A stretch of 64,000 bases of DNA. Source: Fremontodendron californicum. Its lineage: Eukaryota > Streptophyta > Magnoliopsida > Malvales > Malvaceae. A program made the translations under genes and the position numbers. The stretch lies in the NCBI GenBank assembly GCA_030761205.1, contig JAULJL010000018.1:15086501-15150500 (forward strand). The letters run 5' to 3'. This document shows, one piece after another, positions 1 through 10,276 of the stretch (the first letter of the stretch is position 1; each line of letters opens with the position of its first letter). Under the pieces are notes generated by a model. That model saw nothing but the letters and a program-made list of their open reading frames with translations. It had not been told where the DNA came from and ran no database searches.

Positions 1-220
1 AAAGCTTGAATTAACAATAAAAACTGGGCTAAAAATTTTTAAATGGCTCTAATTTCCTAAGTTTAAAAAATCCGGACTTGACTACCCTTAGCGCGGGACT
101 TGAAAAACCATTTTTAGAGTTTAAAAGGCTTAGAAATCACCCTAAGTCAGTAGCTAACCCTCCTAATCAGCCCACTCTAAGTAGATTAACCAAAACAGAA
201 AATTGGTTTTTCTTTAAGTT

Positions 221-648
221 CAATTCTGACTCCACTATCCAGTTTTAATCCAGGATTTTTTACCCTATTTTTAAAAATCCCAAAAATTCTAAAAAAATTA
301 CTGGAGACTCAAGACATGTAAAACTATACGAGAAAAAAATTGGATTAATTTTTTGATCAAAGATGCATTCCCAGAAAAACCAGAGATGTACGAGTTTTTG
401 GAGGAGAAAAAACTGCTTTGTTTTTCTTTAAATTCAATTCTGACTCCACTGTCCAGTTTTAATCCACGATTTTTTACCCTATTTGTAAAAATTCCAAAAA
501 TTCTGAAATAATTATTGGAGACTCAGGACATGTAAAAATACATGGAAAAAAATCGACTTAATTTTCTGATCAAAGATGAATTCCCAGAAAAATCGGAGAT
601 GTACGAGTTTTGGGTGGAAAAAAAAACCTGCTTTGCCAACACTTTTTT
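221..648 (-). repeat. Approximately 214-bp direct duplication inside LTR-A
   Basis: The motif caattctgactcc recurs at 221 and 435, and the following ~200 bp are similar but diverged (for example around the shared gatgtacgag). The same duplication is in LTR-B (11510 and 11723). LTR-C has a single copy. Confidence 0.8.
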
Positions 649-1039
649 TTTTTTTTTTTGTCTTTGATAAAATCATTTAAAAACCAAAATAAAAATATTT
701 GAAACTCATAGAATGACTTGAAGACAGTAGCTAGGACTTTTTGAAAGTTAGATAAAAATTGGCTAAGTAAAAAAAATCACAAAGGTAGAATAATCAATTT
801 GACAAACTTAATTTTCCACAAGTGTGCTCAAGAGAGCATGACTTTGAACCATTAATTGGCTCAAGTCATTATTCAAGTGGCATGAACATGAAATGCATGA
901 AACAATGCAGCAAACATAATGCATGAAATGCATGGATCTAAACCTAAATGTAAGGAAAATGCATGACACAAATAATATGGCCTAGACCTAACATGAACTT
1001 GCATGACATTTAATGTAACCTAGACCTAAGACATGCATG

Positions 1040-1351
1040 GCATTTTCACAAACACAAGGCATGCTTAATTCAAAAATCCAACCAAATATCATGCAAATGC
1101 AAAAACCTAACAACTAGCATGACAAAAATACAACACACAATGCAAAACACATGGAGTAGCCAAATGGCCCCAAGCTTCAACAAGCATGGCATTTTCACAA
1201 ACACTTGGTATGCTAGCATGAAAAACTAAGTCATAACACAAAAATCACACAAGCATTTTCACAAACACCTAATATACCAAATCTAAAACATGCTCACTAA
1301 GATATAAAACAAGAATCATGCAAAGAATCACACAAGCATTTTCACAAACAC
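1040..1351. repeat. Four exact copies of gcattttcacaaacac in LTR-A
   Basis: Exact 16-mers lie at 1040, 1189, 1253 and 1336, in an AT-rich stretch full of gcatg motifs. They are also present in LTR-B and LTR-C. The inverted, diverged LTR-D keeps one exact copy (29119-29134) and one copy with a single mismatch (29026-29041). Function is unknown; a cis-regulatory role is inference. Confidence 0.75.
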
Positions 1352-1692
1352 TTAATATGCTAACTCTAAAACATGCTCAAATTTAAACAACATGAAAACA
1401 AAAAAATTAAAAATGCAAAAACATGATATCTAAGACATAAATGGCAACAAACAAAGCAACCAAATTAAATATAACTCAAGAACATGAAATAACATAATAT
1501 TTAAAACATCAAAAATAAAGAAAATAGCATAAACAATATGGTAAAATGAATCAAAAACAACAACTTAAAATAAATAATGTAGGCCATTTGGCCATGGTGA
1601 GTTTATTGTAAAAACAAAATGTAAGAAAAATATACTTAAGAAAGGAAATGAAGGAAGAACAAGAAATATTATTTTAAAATGAAAACTTACCA

Positions 1693-1836
1693 AGTAGCTT
1701 TTGAACGGATTAAGCTATAAACCCTCAGAGTAGCTTTTGAACGGATTAAGCTATAAACCCTCAGAGTAGCTTTTGAACGGATTAAGCTACAAACCCTCAG
1801 AGTAGCTTTTGAACGGATTAAGCTACAAACCCTCTC
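1693..1836 (-). repeat. 36-bp minisatellite, 4 copies, LTR-A
   Basis: Unit agtagcttttgaacggatta plus 16 bp, repeated four times. It lies downstream of the TATA box in the element's sense, so it should be in the transcribed part (R/U5). LTR-B and LTR-C have five copies. Because 36 is divisible by 3 it makes a repetitive open frame on the minus strand, which I do not regard as a gene. Confidence 0.9.
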
Positions 1837-1934
1837 AACAAAAACACTATGACTCACCCGGATAATCCTAATACAAGTGTATAGACTATCTCACAAGGGG
1901 TAGTGGGTGGTCTCAACCAAAGGCCAAGACTCCT

Positions 1935-1942
1935 TATTTATA
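1935..1942 (-). promoter_or_regulatory. Putative LTR TATA box (TATAAATA)
   Basis: On the minus strand the sequence reads ttataaataagg. It is conserved at the matching places in LTR-B and LTR-C, about 1.5 kb from the LTR start. The position suggests a U3 of roughly 1.5 kb with R/U5 downstream. Confidence 0.55.
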
Positions 1943-3474
1943 AGGTGAGCACCTCCTTGGCTTGACATTACAAAGGGATGTGGGATTGGGACTTAGGCTC
2001 AAAAATGAAAATCTCTAACTTAACTCTTGATTTTTTAATCACTTGATTGAAAAAATCCTAAGCTTCCTCCTTCCTTTGGGCTTAGGCAGGCCAGCACTTC
2101 TCTTTTCCAGCCCAGCTCTGATTTTTGAAAGGCCCAAAGAAGCCCTTTTCGGTTGCTTGGGTGAAACGACCATTTTGCCCCCCCGGATGCAAAATAAATA
2201 TCAAACGGGCTCCAAATTCAATTTTTCTTTTTTTAATACTTCCAAAATAATAAAATATTGAGTTCTGGAAGTTTTCAAAATTATCCGAGTCCGTTTGCTA
2301 TTTATTTGGATTTTTTCTTCCCAAAACGTCCTTTTATGCCCCTACTTTTTACCATTTTTTAAACGAGCTCCAAATCAAGATTTTACTTCACCAATCTCTT
2401 CAAAATAATTAAAAAGTGTGATCTGGCAGTTGTCATAATTTTTGGAGCTCATTTGGTATTTTTTCGGGATTTATCGGCTTGAATTACTGCATAGGAGGCT
2501 CGGGATGTAGCCATTTTGCAAACGAACTCGGAATCAAGATTTTCTTTCGCCAATCTCTTTCAAATAATTTCAAAATGAGATCTGCAAATTTTCAAAACAT
2601 TTGGAGCTCATTTGCTATTTTTCCGGGATTTTCCTTTTTGAATTACTACATAAGAAGCCCGGGATTTGGCCATTTTGCAAACGAACTTGGAATCAAGATT
2701 TTCTTTCGCCAATCTCCTTCAAATGATTTAAGAATGAGATTGACAAATTTTCCATAATTTTCGGAGTCCATTTGCTATTTTTCCCAAATTTTTCCAATTT
2801 TGCCCTTTAACCTCCGAAACCCGGTTTTGCTCAAAACAAGTCCAATTTTCAGATTTTCTTCAATCTGAGCCTTGGGCCATCCTTTTTAATCATTCCTCAT
2901 CCATTGGGGGCTTTGGTCTTACCAAGTCGGGCCATTTAGGTGATTCTTCCTGATTTCACCGAAATCCACTAAAACCCTAATTCTCGGTTTTCTCCCGGAT
3001 TGACTTTTCTCTCGGTTTTTCTTGCAAGTGACTTCTCCATTACCCGTAGTCAGTGCTTATCTTTCATTTGAAATCTTCAATTTCGACCAGTTTGATCGTT
3101 TAAGCACTTTTCCCTAAATTTCTCGGATTAGGGTTTCTTTTCTACTGAATCTCCAAATCCCAACTTCCGAAGTCCATATCTTTCAATGTAGACCTCGGAT
3201 TATCAAAATTATTTCTCCATTTTTCAATTGAACTTAAAATCTTGATTTTGAAAGTGGGTTGACTTTTTCAGTAGTTGACTTTCTAGGGTTGACTTTTTCG
3301 GGTTTGACATTTTCGGGTTGACTTTTTTTTAAGTTTGACTTTTTGTGCTCGCCCTCTTAAACTAAGTCTCGGAGTACCACCTGCAGGATGAAAACAGTCT
3401 TTTTATACTCGGAAACATCAATATGAGAGGAAAACATACCTGTTTAGTGGTCCGGACAAAATTAGGTGTCTACA

Positions 3475-3490
3475 GCTGCCCCTCTTTGGC
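3475..3490 (-). promoter_or_regulatory. Polypurine tract, first internal region
   Basis: The minus strand reads gccaaagaggggcagc directly before the TGTAGACACC of LTR-A. This is the expected plus-strand priming site. The same tract lies at 14795-14810 beside LTR-B. Confidence 0.8.
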
Positions 3491-3819
3491 AATTGCTGAG
3501 AATCAGGAATCAGGCAAAGATAAACCGACACTAATTTTGTACGGTCAGTGACATCACATGTGAAGGAAAGGGAAAGGGGTTTCTTTTTCATTTTCATTTT
3601 TTCATTTTTTATTTTTCATTTTTTTCTTCTTTTTTCTTCTTTTTATCTTTTTATCTTTTTATCTTTTTTCTATTTTCTCTTTTTTCATTTTTTTTATTAT
3701 AATTTTTTTTAAACAATAAATTGAAGGTTTTGTCCTTAAATTGAATTCCCTGCCTAAACAAGGCTCGATTCGTCTTAAGGAAACGAATTCGATTTTCAAA
3801 AGAAAAATTTATGCTCGAA

Positions 3820-5290
3820 GGGCTTTAAAATTGGTGCCCGAAGGTCTTAAAATGGTGTCCGGAGGTCTTAAAAATTGGTGCCCGGAGGTCTTACCCCTGA
3901 AAAAAGTTATGCCTGGAGGTCTTAAAGATGTTGCCCGGAGGTCTTACCTGTGATTTGAAAAAAATTAAGCCCGGAGGTCTTAAAAATGGTGCCCATAGGC
4001 CTTACCCCTAAAAAAACGTTATGCCCGGAGGTCTTAAAGATGTTGCTCGGAGGTCTTACCTGTGATTTGAAAAATTATGCGCTGTATTCGACTTTAAAAA
4101 TGATGCCCGGAGGTCTTAAGAATGGTGCCCGGAGGCCTTACATGTGATTTGAAAAAAATGCGCTGTATGCGACTTTAAAAATGATGCCCGGAGGTCTTAA
4201 GAATGGTGCCCGGAGGCCTTACCCATAATTTGGAAGAAATGCGTTGTATGCGACTTTAAAAATGATGCCCGGAGGTCTTAAGAATGGTGCCCGGAGGCCT
4301 TACCCGTGATTTGGAAGAAATGCGCTGTATGCGACTTTAAAAATGATGCCCGGAGGTCTTAAGAATGGTGCCCGGAGGCCTTACCCATAATTTGGAAGAA
4401 ATGCGCTGTATGCGACTTTAAAAATGATGCCCGGAGGTCTTAAGAATGGTGCCCGGAGGCCTTACCCATAATTTGGAAGAAATGCGCTGTATGCGACTTT
4501 AAAAATGATGCCCGGAGGTCTTAAGAATGGTGCCCGAAGGCCTTACCCGTGATTTGAAAAAAAATGCATTGTATGCGACTTTAAAAATGATGCCCGGAGG
4601 TCTTAAGAATGGTGCCCGGAGGCCTTACCCGTGATTTGGAAGAAATGCGCTGTATGCGACTTTAAAAATGATGCCCGGAGGTCTTAAGAATGGTGCCCGG
4701 AGGCCTTACCCATAATTTGGAAAAAATGCGCTGTATGCGACTTTAAAAATGATGCCCGGAGGTCTTAAGAATGGTGCCCGGAGGCCTTACCCGTGATTTG
4801 GAAGAAATGCGCTGTATGCGACTTTAAAAATGATGCCCGGAGGTCTTAAGAATGGTGCCCGGAGGCCTTACCCGTGATTTGAAAAAAATGCGCTGTATGC
4901 GACTTTAAAAATGATGCCTGAAGGTCTTCAGAATGGTGCCCGGAGGCCTTACCCGTGATTTGGAAAAAATGCGCTGTATGCGACTTTAAAAATGATGCCC
5001 GGGGGTCTTAAGAATGGTGCCCGGAGGCCTTACCCGTGATTTGAAAAAAATGCGCTGTATGCGACTTTAAAAATGATGCCCGGAGGTCTTAAGAATGGTG
5101 CCCGGAGGCCTTACCCGTGATTTGAAAAAAATGCGCTGTATGCGACTTTAAAAATGATGCCCGGAGGTCTTAAGAATAGTGCCCGGAGGCCTTACCCCTG
5201 AAAAAAGTTATGCCCGGAGGTCTTAAAGATGTTGCCCGGAGGTCTTACCTATGAATTATGCCCGGAGGTCTTAAAAATTGTGCTGAAGAA
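3820..5290 (-). repeat. 81-bp tandem array in element 3' UTR, ~14 full units
   Basis: The anchor tgcgctgtatgcgac recurs every 81-82 bp (4159, 4240, 4321, 4402, 4483, 4565, 4646 and onwards to 5132), with diverged units at both edges. Each unit has two related sub-blocks containing gcccggaggtctta and gcccggaggcctta. The consensus has a stop in all six frames, so it is non-coding. The site, just before the polypurine tract and 3' LTR, matches the hypervariable tandem-repeat 3' UTR known from Tat/Ogre elements. Confidence 0.9.
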
Positions 5291-5299
5291 TTGTTGAAA

Positions 5300-5740
5300 A
5301 TTAACCTAAAGATTTTGAGAAGATGCGAATGCTTTTTGATGCAAATGCATATGTTGAATAAGATACGAAATGACTTAAACTGGTGCAAATGTCTTTAATG
5401 CAAATGTAAATGACTTGGATTGATGCCCATGTTTCATGATGCAGATGCCCCTACTAATTGTGTTCATGTAACTGGTTTATGAATGGTGTAACTACAATTA
5501 CCACACATTAACGAAAATGCAATGATTCTAGAAATGATGCAATTGTTTGAGATGACACAAATACGAATTCCATGAAGAATTGTAAATGTAAAGGTAAAAT
5601 GCAGATGCTTATGGAATAATGCCAATGCAGATACCCATGAATGATGCAAATGCTTGCCGACACTGTGCAGATGTAAAAGCTTCATAGAGAGATGAGTGTT
5701 CATGAGTGATGCAAATGCCCCCGATTGTTCTTCTAGATTT
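5300..5740 (-). repeat. Degenerate gatgcaaatg-rich tract
   Basis: Variants of gatgca(a/g)atg recur irregularly (near 5339, 5398, 5440, 5596, 5643, 5708). A minus-strand ORF at 5464-5793 begins with a charged, coiled-coil-like stretch (KRKNEFERL then QNLEEQ) and then becomes histidine/leucine-rich. I do not recognise it. It recurs at 16875-17204 and 19532-19888, with slightly different starts. It could be a coding remnant or chance. Confidence 0.4.
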
Positions 5741-8227
5741 TGTCTTAGCCTTTCAAATTCATTTTTCCTCTTCAAATCAGAGTATATCTTCAATTCATTT
5801 TGGCTATTCGCTTTGCCCCAACAGTTTTCAAACTTTCATCAATAGAGATCTGAACTGGGTTCTATTTCTTCTTCTCATATCTGGAAGTCAAGACCTATCC
5901 TGACAGTTCTACACCTTTGAGTTAGAAAAATCCTTGTCTCATGCCAACATCAAAAATGGGTATTTCAAAAATATTTTTATTTGTTTTCGCATTTTGAAAA
6001 CTTCTGAACAAAAAATATTAACCCCACAATGTGTGATGTACAAATCTTTTGAAGACTGATGATCGTTGTTAGAAATTTCTCTAAGTATCAATCTGTTTTT
6101 TTTTTCAATTGGGATTGGCAAGGCTTGGTATAACAAGGTTCTGGCTTTTCCAGGAAAATTTCATGACAAAAATGTATATCCCTTCTAGGCTCACAAATGG
6201 AACATGTTTTATAAATCATGAATTCATTGAGAACCCAGCAAATTCAACATTCTTTTTTGTTTCCGTATCAAGGCATTTTGACAAGCGTCAAGATTGGCTG
6301 AGATGTTTAAACCAGAAAGTTTAATCTTGGGAACAAAAGTTTTAGTTTTTGAAGACAATCCTCTGAATGAGAACTGACAATTTGGGGGGTTCAGGAATTC
6401 CTAGATGTTCCTCGATGACCACTCCTTTAATAAGATCTTTTCTTTTGGGGTATCGGCACTATCATAGATGGCATCAAAAATTCCTATTCTACTCTAGACA
6501 GCCCGTTTTTTGGGTTTTCGCCCTAGAGTCCCATTCTTTTCAATTGTTCTCTTTTTTTTTTTTACCATGCACTTGAGAATTCTAAATTCTTCCTTAGTGA
6601 AATGAGAATTTGATGAGATGGGATAAAATATGAGGAAAACCCTTCAAATTAAACATTCATGCTTGATCAAAATGGACTTTTAAAGCACGTAATGTAGGCC
6701 ATGGCTCAGGGTTCAGAAAGAAAGGATAAATAGGCCCAAAATATGTGTTTGAGGGTAATCAGATCAAGGATCCTTTCTTGAAGAGGATTTTCTTTGAAGC
6801 ATGTGTCTCTTCTTGGACATTTCTTTCTTTTTGATTTTGCTCTTTTTCTTCCTTGCTTTTGGCTTTCAATTTGCCATGTCTTTCACACACATTTTTTTAT
6901 TGTATTTTTTGTTTGTTTTTCTTGGCTTTCATTTCGTCATCTTTTCCTCTTCTTTTTTCTTTGACAGAGTGAGCCCGTATTTATTCGGGGCTCCATTTGC
7001 TTTGTGTCTGTCCTTGAGCTATCACTCATTTCTCAATGATCTTTGAAAAGATCTTTCCTCGCATTTGCCCCCCAGTGTAGAGGGTAATCCTTGATCAGGA
7101 TTCAAAGAAGAAAAAATTCTTTTGGCTCAAAAGGGGTGACTATGGATAATTTCTTTTTGTGTGAAAGGGATATGAAAGATGGCCATTTCTCATGTCAAGC
7201 ACAAATATTCACATTGAAAAGCAATCCCTAGGGGAAATAGATATTCAGAATTTCATTTTGCACTTTGGAATCATCCGAATTCTCATATGCATGATATCAC
7301 AAATTTTTTTTTTCGTTGCATGCCCCCAATAATTCATGCATTAGCCCATCCTTCTTCACTATGTATCCATCATTTCCACATATGATGCCCCAATTTGATT
7401 AACCATGCGAATTTGTATCAACGAGGAACATGGCAAGTCTAGTTCTGTTTTGAAAAGGCTGAGTTTCCAATCTGAGTTCTTTGAAGAGACAAGGAAAACA
7501 TGACCCAAAAGCAGGTTTTCTCTGGGACAAGGGATAATCTAGTTTAATCATTGTGCCCCAAGGTGTCAATCATGAAGTGATGTCTGGGCAATTAGTGTTT
7601 TGTGGTCATTGGGAAAGGTCATGAATGGTTTTAGCACAATCCTGACACACACCAAATTATCAAAATCTGGATTCTTGAAAGAATGTCTCATTTGTTTGAT
7701 TTTCAAGGAATTTGAAAATTTTCAAAAAGTTCGTTCCTTTGTTCATAGCCTAGACTAAGATCTAAGTCTTTGCTTATTCTGTGATGACAATGGTTTTATG
7801 AAGTCAAATCATTCATATTCCTTGAAGCATTAGGTCTTTCAAGTGGTCTCGGTTCAAAGGATTTAGGCTTAGGAAAGCCTAAAAGAGAAGGCTAAAGGTA
7901 TTGGGTCATTTCTAACAATGATCATCAATATTCTCAAGATTGTTCATTATTTCATGTGAAAACCACTTATTTATTGTGTACCACAAATTTTCTCAAAGTT
8001 TCATTTGTTTTTTTTTTTTTTTTTTTTTACAATTTCAAATTTATTGCTAAAATAAAATGAACACAAAATATTAAAATTCAAAATTTATTTATTTCATGTA
8101 GATGTCATCATGAGACAAGAGCTTTCATCATCAAAGTGTATAGAAAAATATGCATCAGAATGCTCCTATTGACATGCTTTCAAAGATAACAAATCTTATC
8201 CTCAAAATTCTTCAAGAGGAAATCAAT
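5741..8227. other. Unrecognised, AT-rich internal sequence
   Basis: The only open frames are short and recur as near-identical copies at 17150-18278, 19810-20935 and up to 22290. I recognise no protease, RT, RNase H or integrase motif on the minus strand. A 22-base T run is near 8008. Probably decayed or replaced pol space. Confidence 0.5.
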
Positions 8228-8420
8228 CTATGGTAAAACAGATTTCCAATGTTCGATAAGCTCTGGAATCCAAATGCCATTGTGGACAAGACCCTCAATT
8301 CTTTCCTTCAGTTTTCTGCATTTTTAGTCGAATGCCCAATTGCCCCAATATGATACTCGCACTTGCTGTTGGGGTCATAGCTTTTAGCTGACGAAGAAAA
8401 CTCTTCAAAGCTAAGCCAAT
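8228..8420 (-). pseudogene. Broken Ogre/Tat gag zinc-knuckle remnant
   Basis: The minus strand encodes a tail resembling the Tat/Ogre gag zinc finger. The sequence SYDPNSKCEYHIGAIGHST is followed, in a different frame, by CRKLKERIEGLVHNGIWIP and then a stop. The pattern C-x2-H-x5-H-x4-C is that of this lineage's knuckle. A one-base loss in the run between the last His and last Cys breaks the frame, and an upstream in-frame stop isolates the segment. In a gag the knuckle binds RNA during packaging; here it cannot be made intact. The copy at 22291-22483 has the same frameshift. Confidence 0.6.
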
Positions 8421-8439
8421 TTCTATTTCATCTTATTAA

Positions 8440-9130
8440 TGTGTTTCATGATGAATGAGCTATGAATGTCATGAGTGCAATTTGATGCATGTGAAGGATA
8501 AACAAAGTTATGTGTGGTCATATACAGTGGAAACATGTTGACCATGTATGTTATAAATGCAACACGATGCCAACATGATGCATTTAAAGAATAAGAAAAA
8601 CCAATGCATGGATATATGCAATGAATGACCATGTATGTTCCAAATGCATTTCTCAATGAATGATCATATACACTATGAATGCCACACAATGTCAATTATG
8701 ATGCATGTGAAGAATAAATGATTGACACAGAGTATATACAAAGAAAGTCATGCTGGCCGTGTATGTCATGAACGCAACCTGATGCCAATATGACAAATTA
8801 ATGCATGAGCATATCATGAGGACTATGTATGCCATGAATGCACCCTGATGCTAACATGATGCATGTAAAGAAAGAATAAATTGATATATGAATAGATACA
8901 GAAAAATCATGCTGACTATGAATGCATGAATGCAACTTGATGCTGCCATGATGCATATAGAGAAAGAATAAATTGATACATAAGTATATACAAATAATGA
9001 CCATGCATGTCATAAACGTATCTTACAATGAATGACCATGCTTGCTATGACTATAACATGATGTCAAAATGATACATGCAAAAATAAATGAATTAACACA
9101 AAGGTATATACAAAGAAATCAATGATTACA
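8440..9130. repeat. Degenerate ~90-110-bp tandem array
   Basis: About six or seven diverged units share blocks such as gatgcatgtgaagaataaat, tatatacaaagaaa, catgtatgtcatgaa and acctgatgcca. It lies between the leader and the gag zinc-knuckle remnant, where the N-terminal part of gag would be expected. No convincing coding frame crosses it. It is repeated in the second internal region at 22503-23190. Confidence 0.7.
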
Positions 9131-9489
9131 CGAAATTGGTGGGACTATTCAAAAATCTCATTATGCAGGATTTGCCTCCAATTTTTTTTTTTTTTTTTGA
9201 TTTTTTTTTTTTGATAAACCAATCTCATCATTTTCAAAAGAATTTCAGGGTGGATCTTAATATGGTACAATATGCAAATGTTCATGTGACACTACCGGTT
9301 TTATGAAATCATCAAATTCAATTACCAACTGTTTATTGCAAAGAATGAGATCAATAATACAACCAAAAATGTACATGCTCTATTTACATATGCATGAAAT
9401 GTGCCACATGCAAAAATGCTTGAAAAAGGATTTTTTTTTTTAAAAAAAAACAGCTAATGAACATTTGCCCCAGCAATATCTGCTTATTT

Positions 9490-10258
9490 AGGCATCACGA
9501 TGCCTTCGAGGCGGAGTATCACATTTATTACAGGCGATGTACGTACATCGTTGCCCGATCTACCACACTTATTCGGAGTGTAAAACATGTAACAAAAAGT
9601 TTAGAAATGTCCCTCCATGTGTTCCTATTTTAGGTATATCTAACGGAAATTCGGGATGGCTTCGCCTAGGTTCACTATATGAGGGTGAATCGGTTCTAAG
9701 GCCCCGAATTGTTCCTCACTGTCGCCGGTGAAGGCTAGTAAGGCACCCCGATAAAAGCGGGTTCAATTCATTAGAGTATATTTTCCTATGCCCGTACGGA
9801 GGATTATCACGAAGGCATTAGGTACTTTATACTCCGAAAGTGTTTCACTAGCCCATACGGAGGATCATCACGAAGGCGTAGTTACTTTACTCCCACTTAA
9901 AAGGACGGAACCCGGGTATAGGATTCATGTTATGCAAATGCACGTGTAGTGTGTGTGGAGGAATAACAAACCTTTCACTACCTATTCTACAAACCTTATT
10001 CTAAATGCCCTAGCAATTAAAACATTCAAGAATAGTGTAACGCATTAACCAACAAACAATTATAATATACAACCTAAATAACTAGAGAACAATAATAAAA
10101 TGCATGCACATGAGAATGAACATTTTTAAAAACATTTTATTATTTTCAAAATTCTCTTTATTAGAAAAATGTGGGAATTAAAATTAAATACCAATTAAAC
10201 CAACCAAAACTGAGACTTTGATAACACACGACTATTTCTAGGCCTGACTCTCTAATAG
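9490..10258 (-). promoter_or_regulatory. PBS-proximal leader with palindrome and 61-bp-spaced direct repeat
   Basis: This is GC-richer than its surroundings. It contains a perfect 16-bp palindrome cgatgtacgtacatcg (9535-9550), a short inverted repeat ggcatcacgatgcc (9491-9504) and a direct repeat of ~27 bp (9790 and 9851) built on cggaggatNatcacgaaggc. It is the 5' leader of the minus-strand transcript. A packaging or dimerisation role is inference. The plus-strand ORF at 9537-9731 is antisense and judged spurious. The copy is at 23550-24318. Confidence 0.55.
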
Positions 10259-10276
10259 TCCCCAGCGGAGTCGCCA
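10259..10276 (-). promoter_or_regulatory. Primer binding site, tRNA-Arg type
   Basis: The minus strand reads TGGCGACTCCGCTGGGGA three bases downstream of the LTR end GGTTGCGGCA. This is the PBS type described for Ogre/Tat elements. Confidence 0.88.

Larger units (their letters stand above)
1..3474 (-). repeat. Ogre-like LTR-A (truncated by window start)
   Basis: This matches 11290-14794 almost base for base; about 1.0 kb of the LTR lies left of the window. It ends at the reverse complement of TGTAGACACC and is followed at once by a polypurine tract (complement gctgcccctctttggc), so it is the 3' LTR of the first internal region. It carries a roughly 214-bp internal duplication, a four-copy 36-bp minisatellite and a TATA box. 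The short ORFs inside it are not genes. Confidence 0.9.

Noticed and set aside
3820..5290. 81-bp array as a repetitive protein gene
   Set aside because: The unit consensus has a stop in every one of the six frames.
9537..9731. Plus-strand ORF with several cysteines (also 23597-23791)
   Set aside because: It is antisense to the element and lies in the leader with palindromes. Its identity in both copies follows from the whole region being identical.
10259..10276. Possible tRNA gene fragment
   Set aside because: Only the 18 bases matching a tRNA 3' end are present, at the expected PBS position beside an LTR; no cloverleaf follows.
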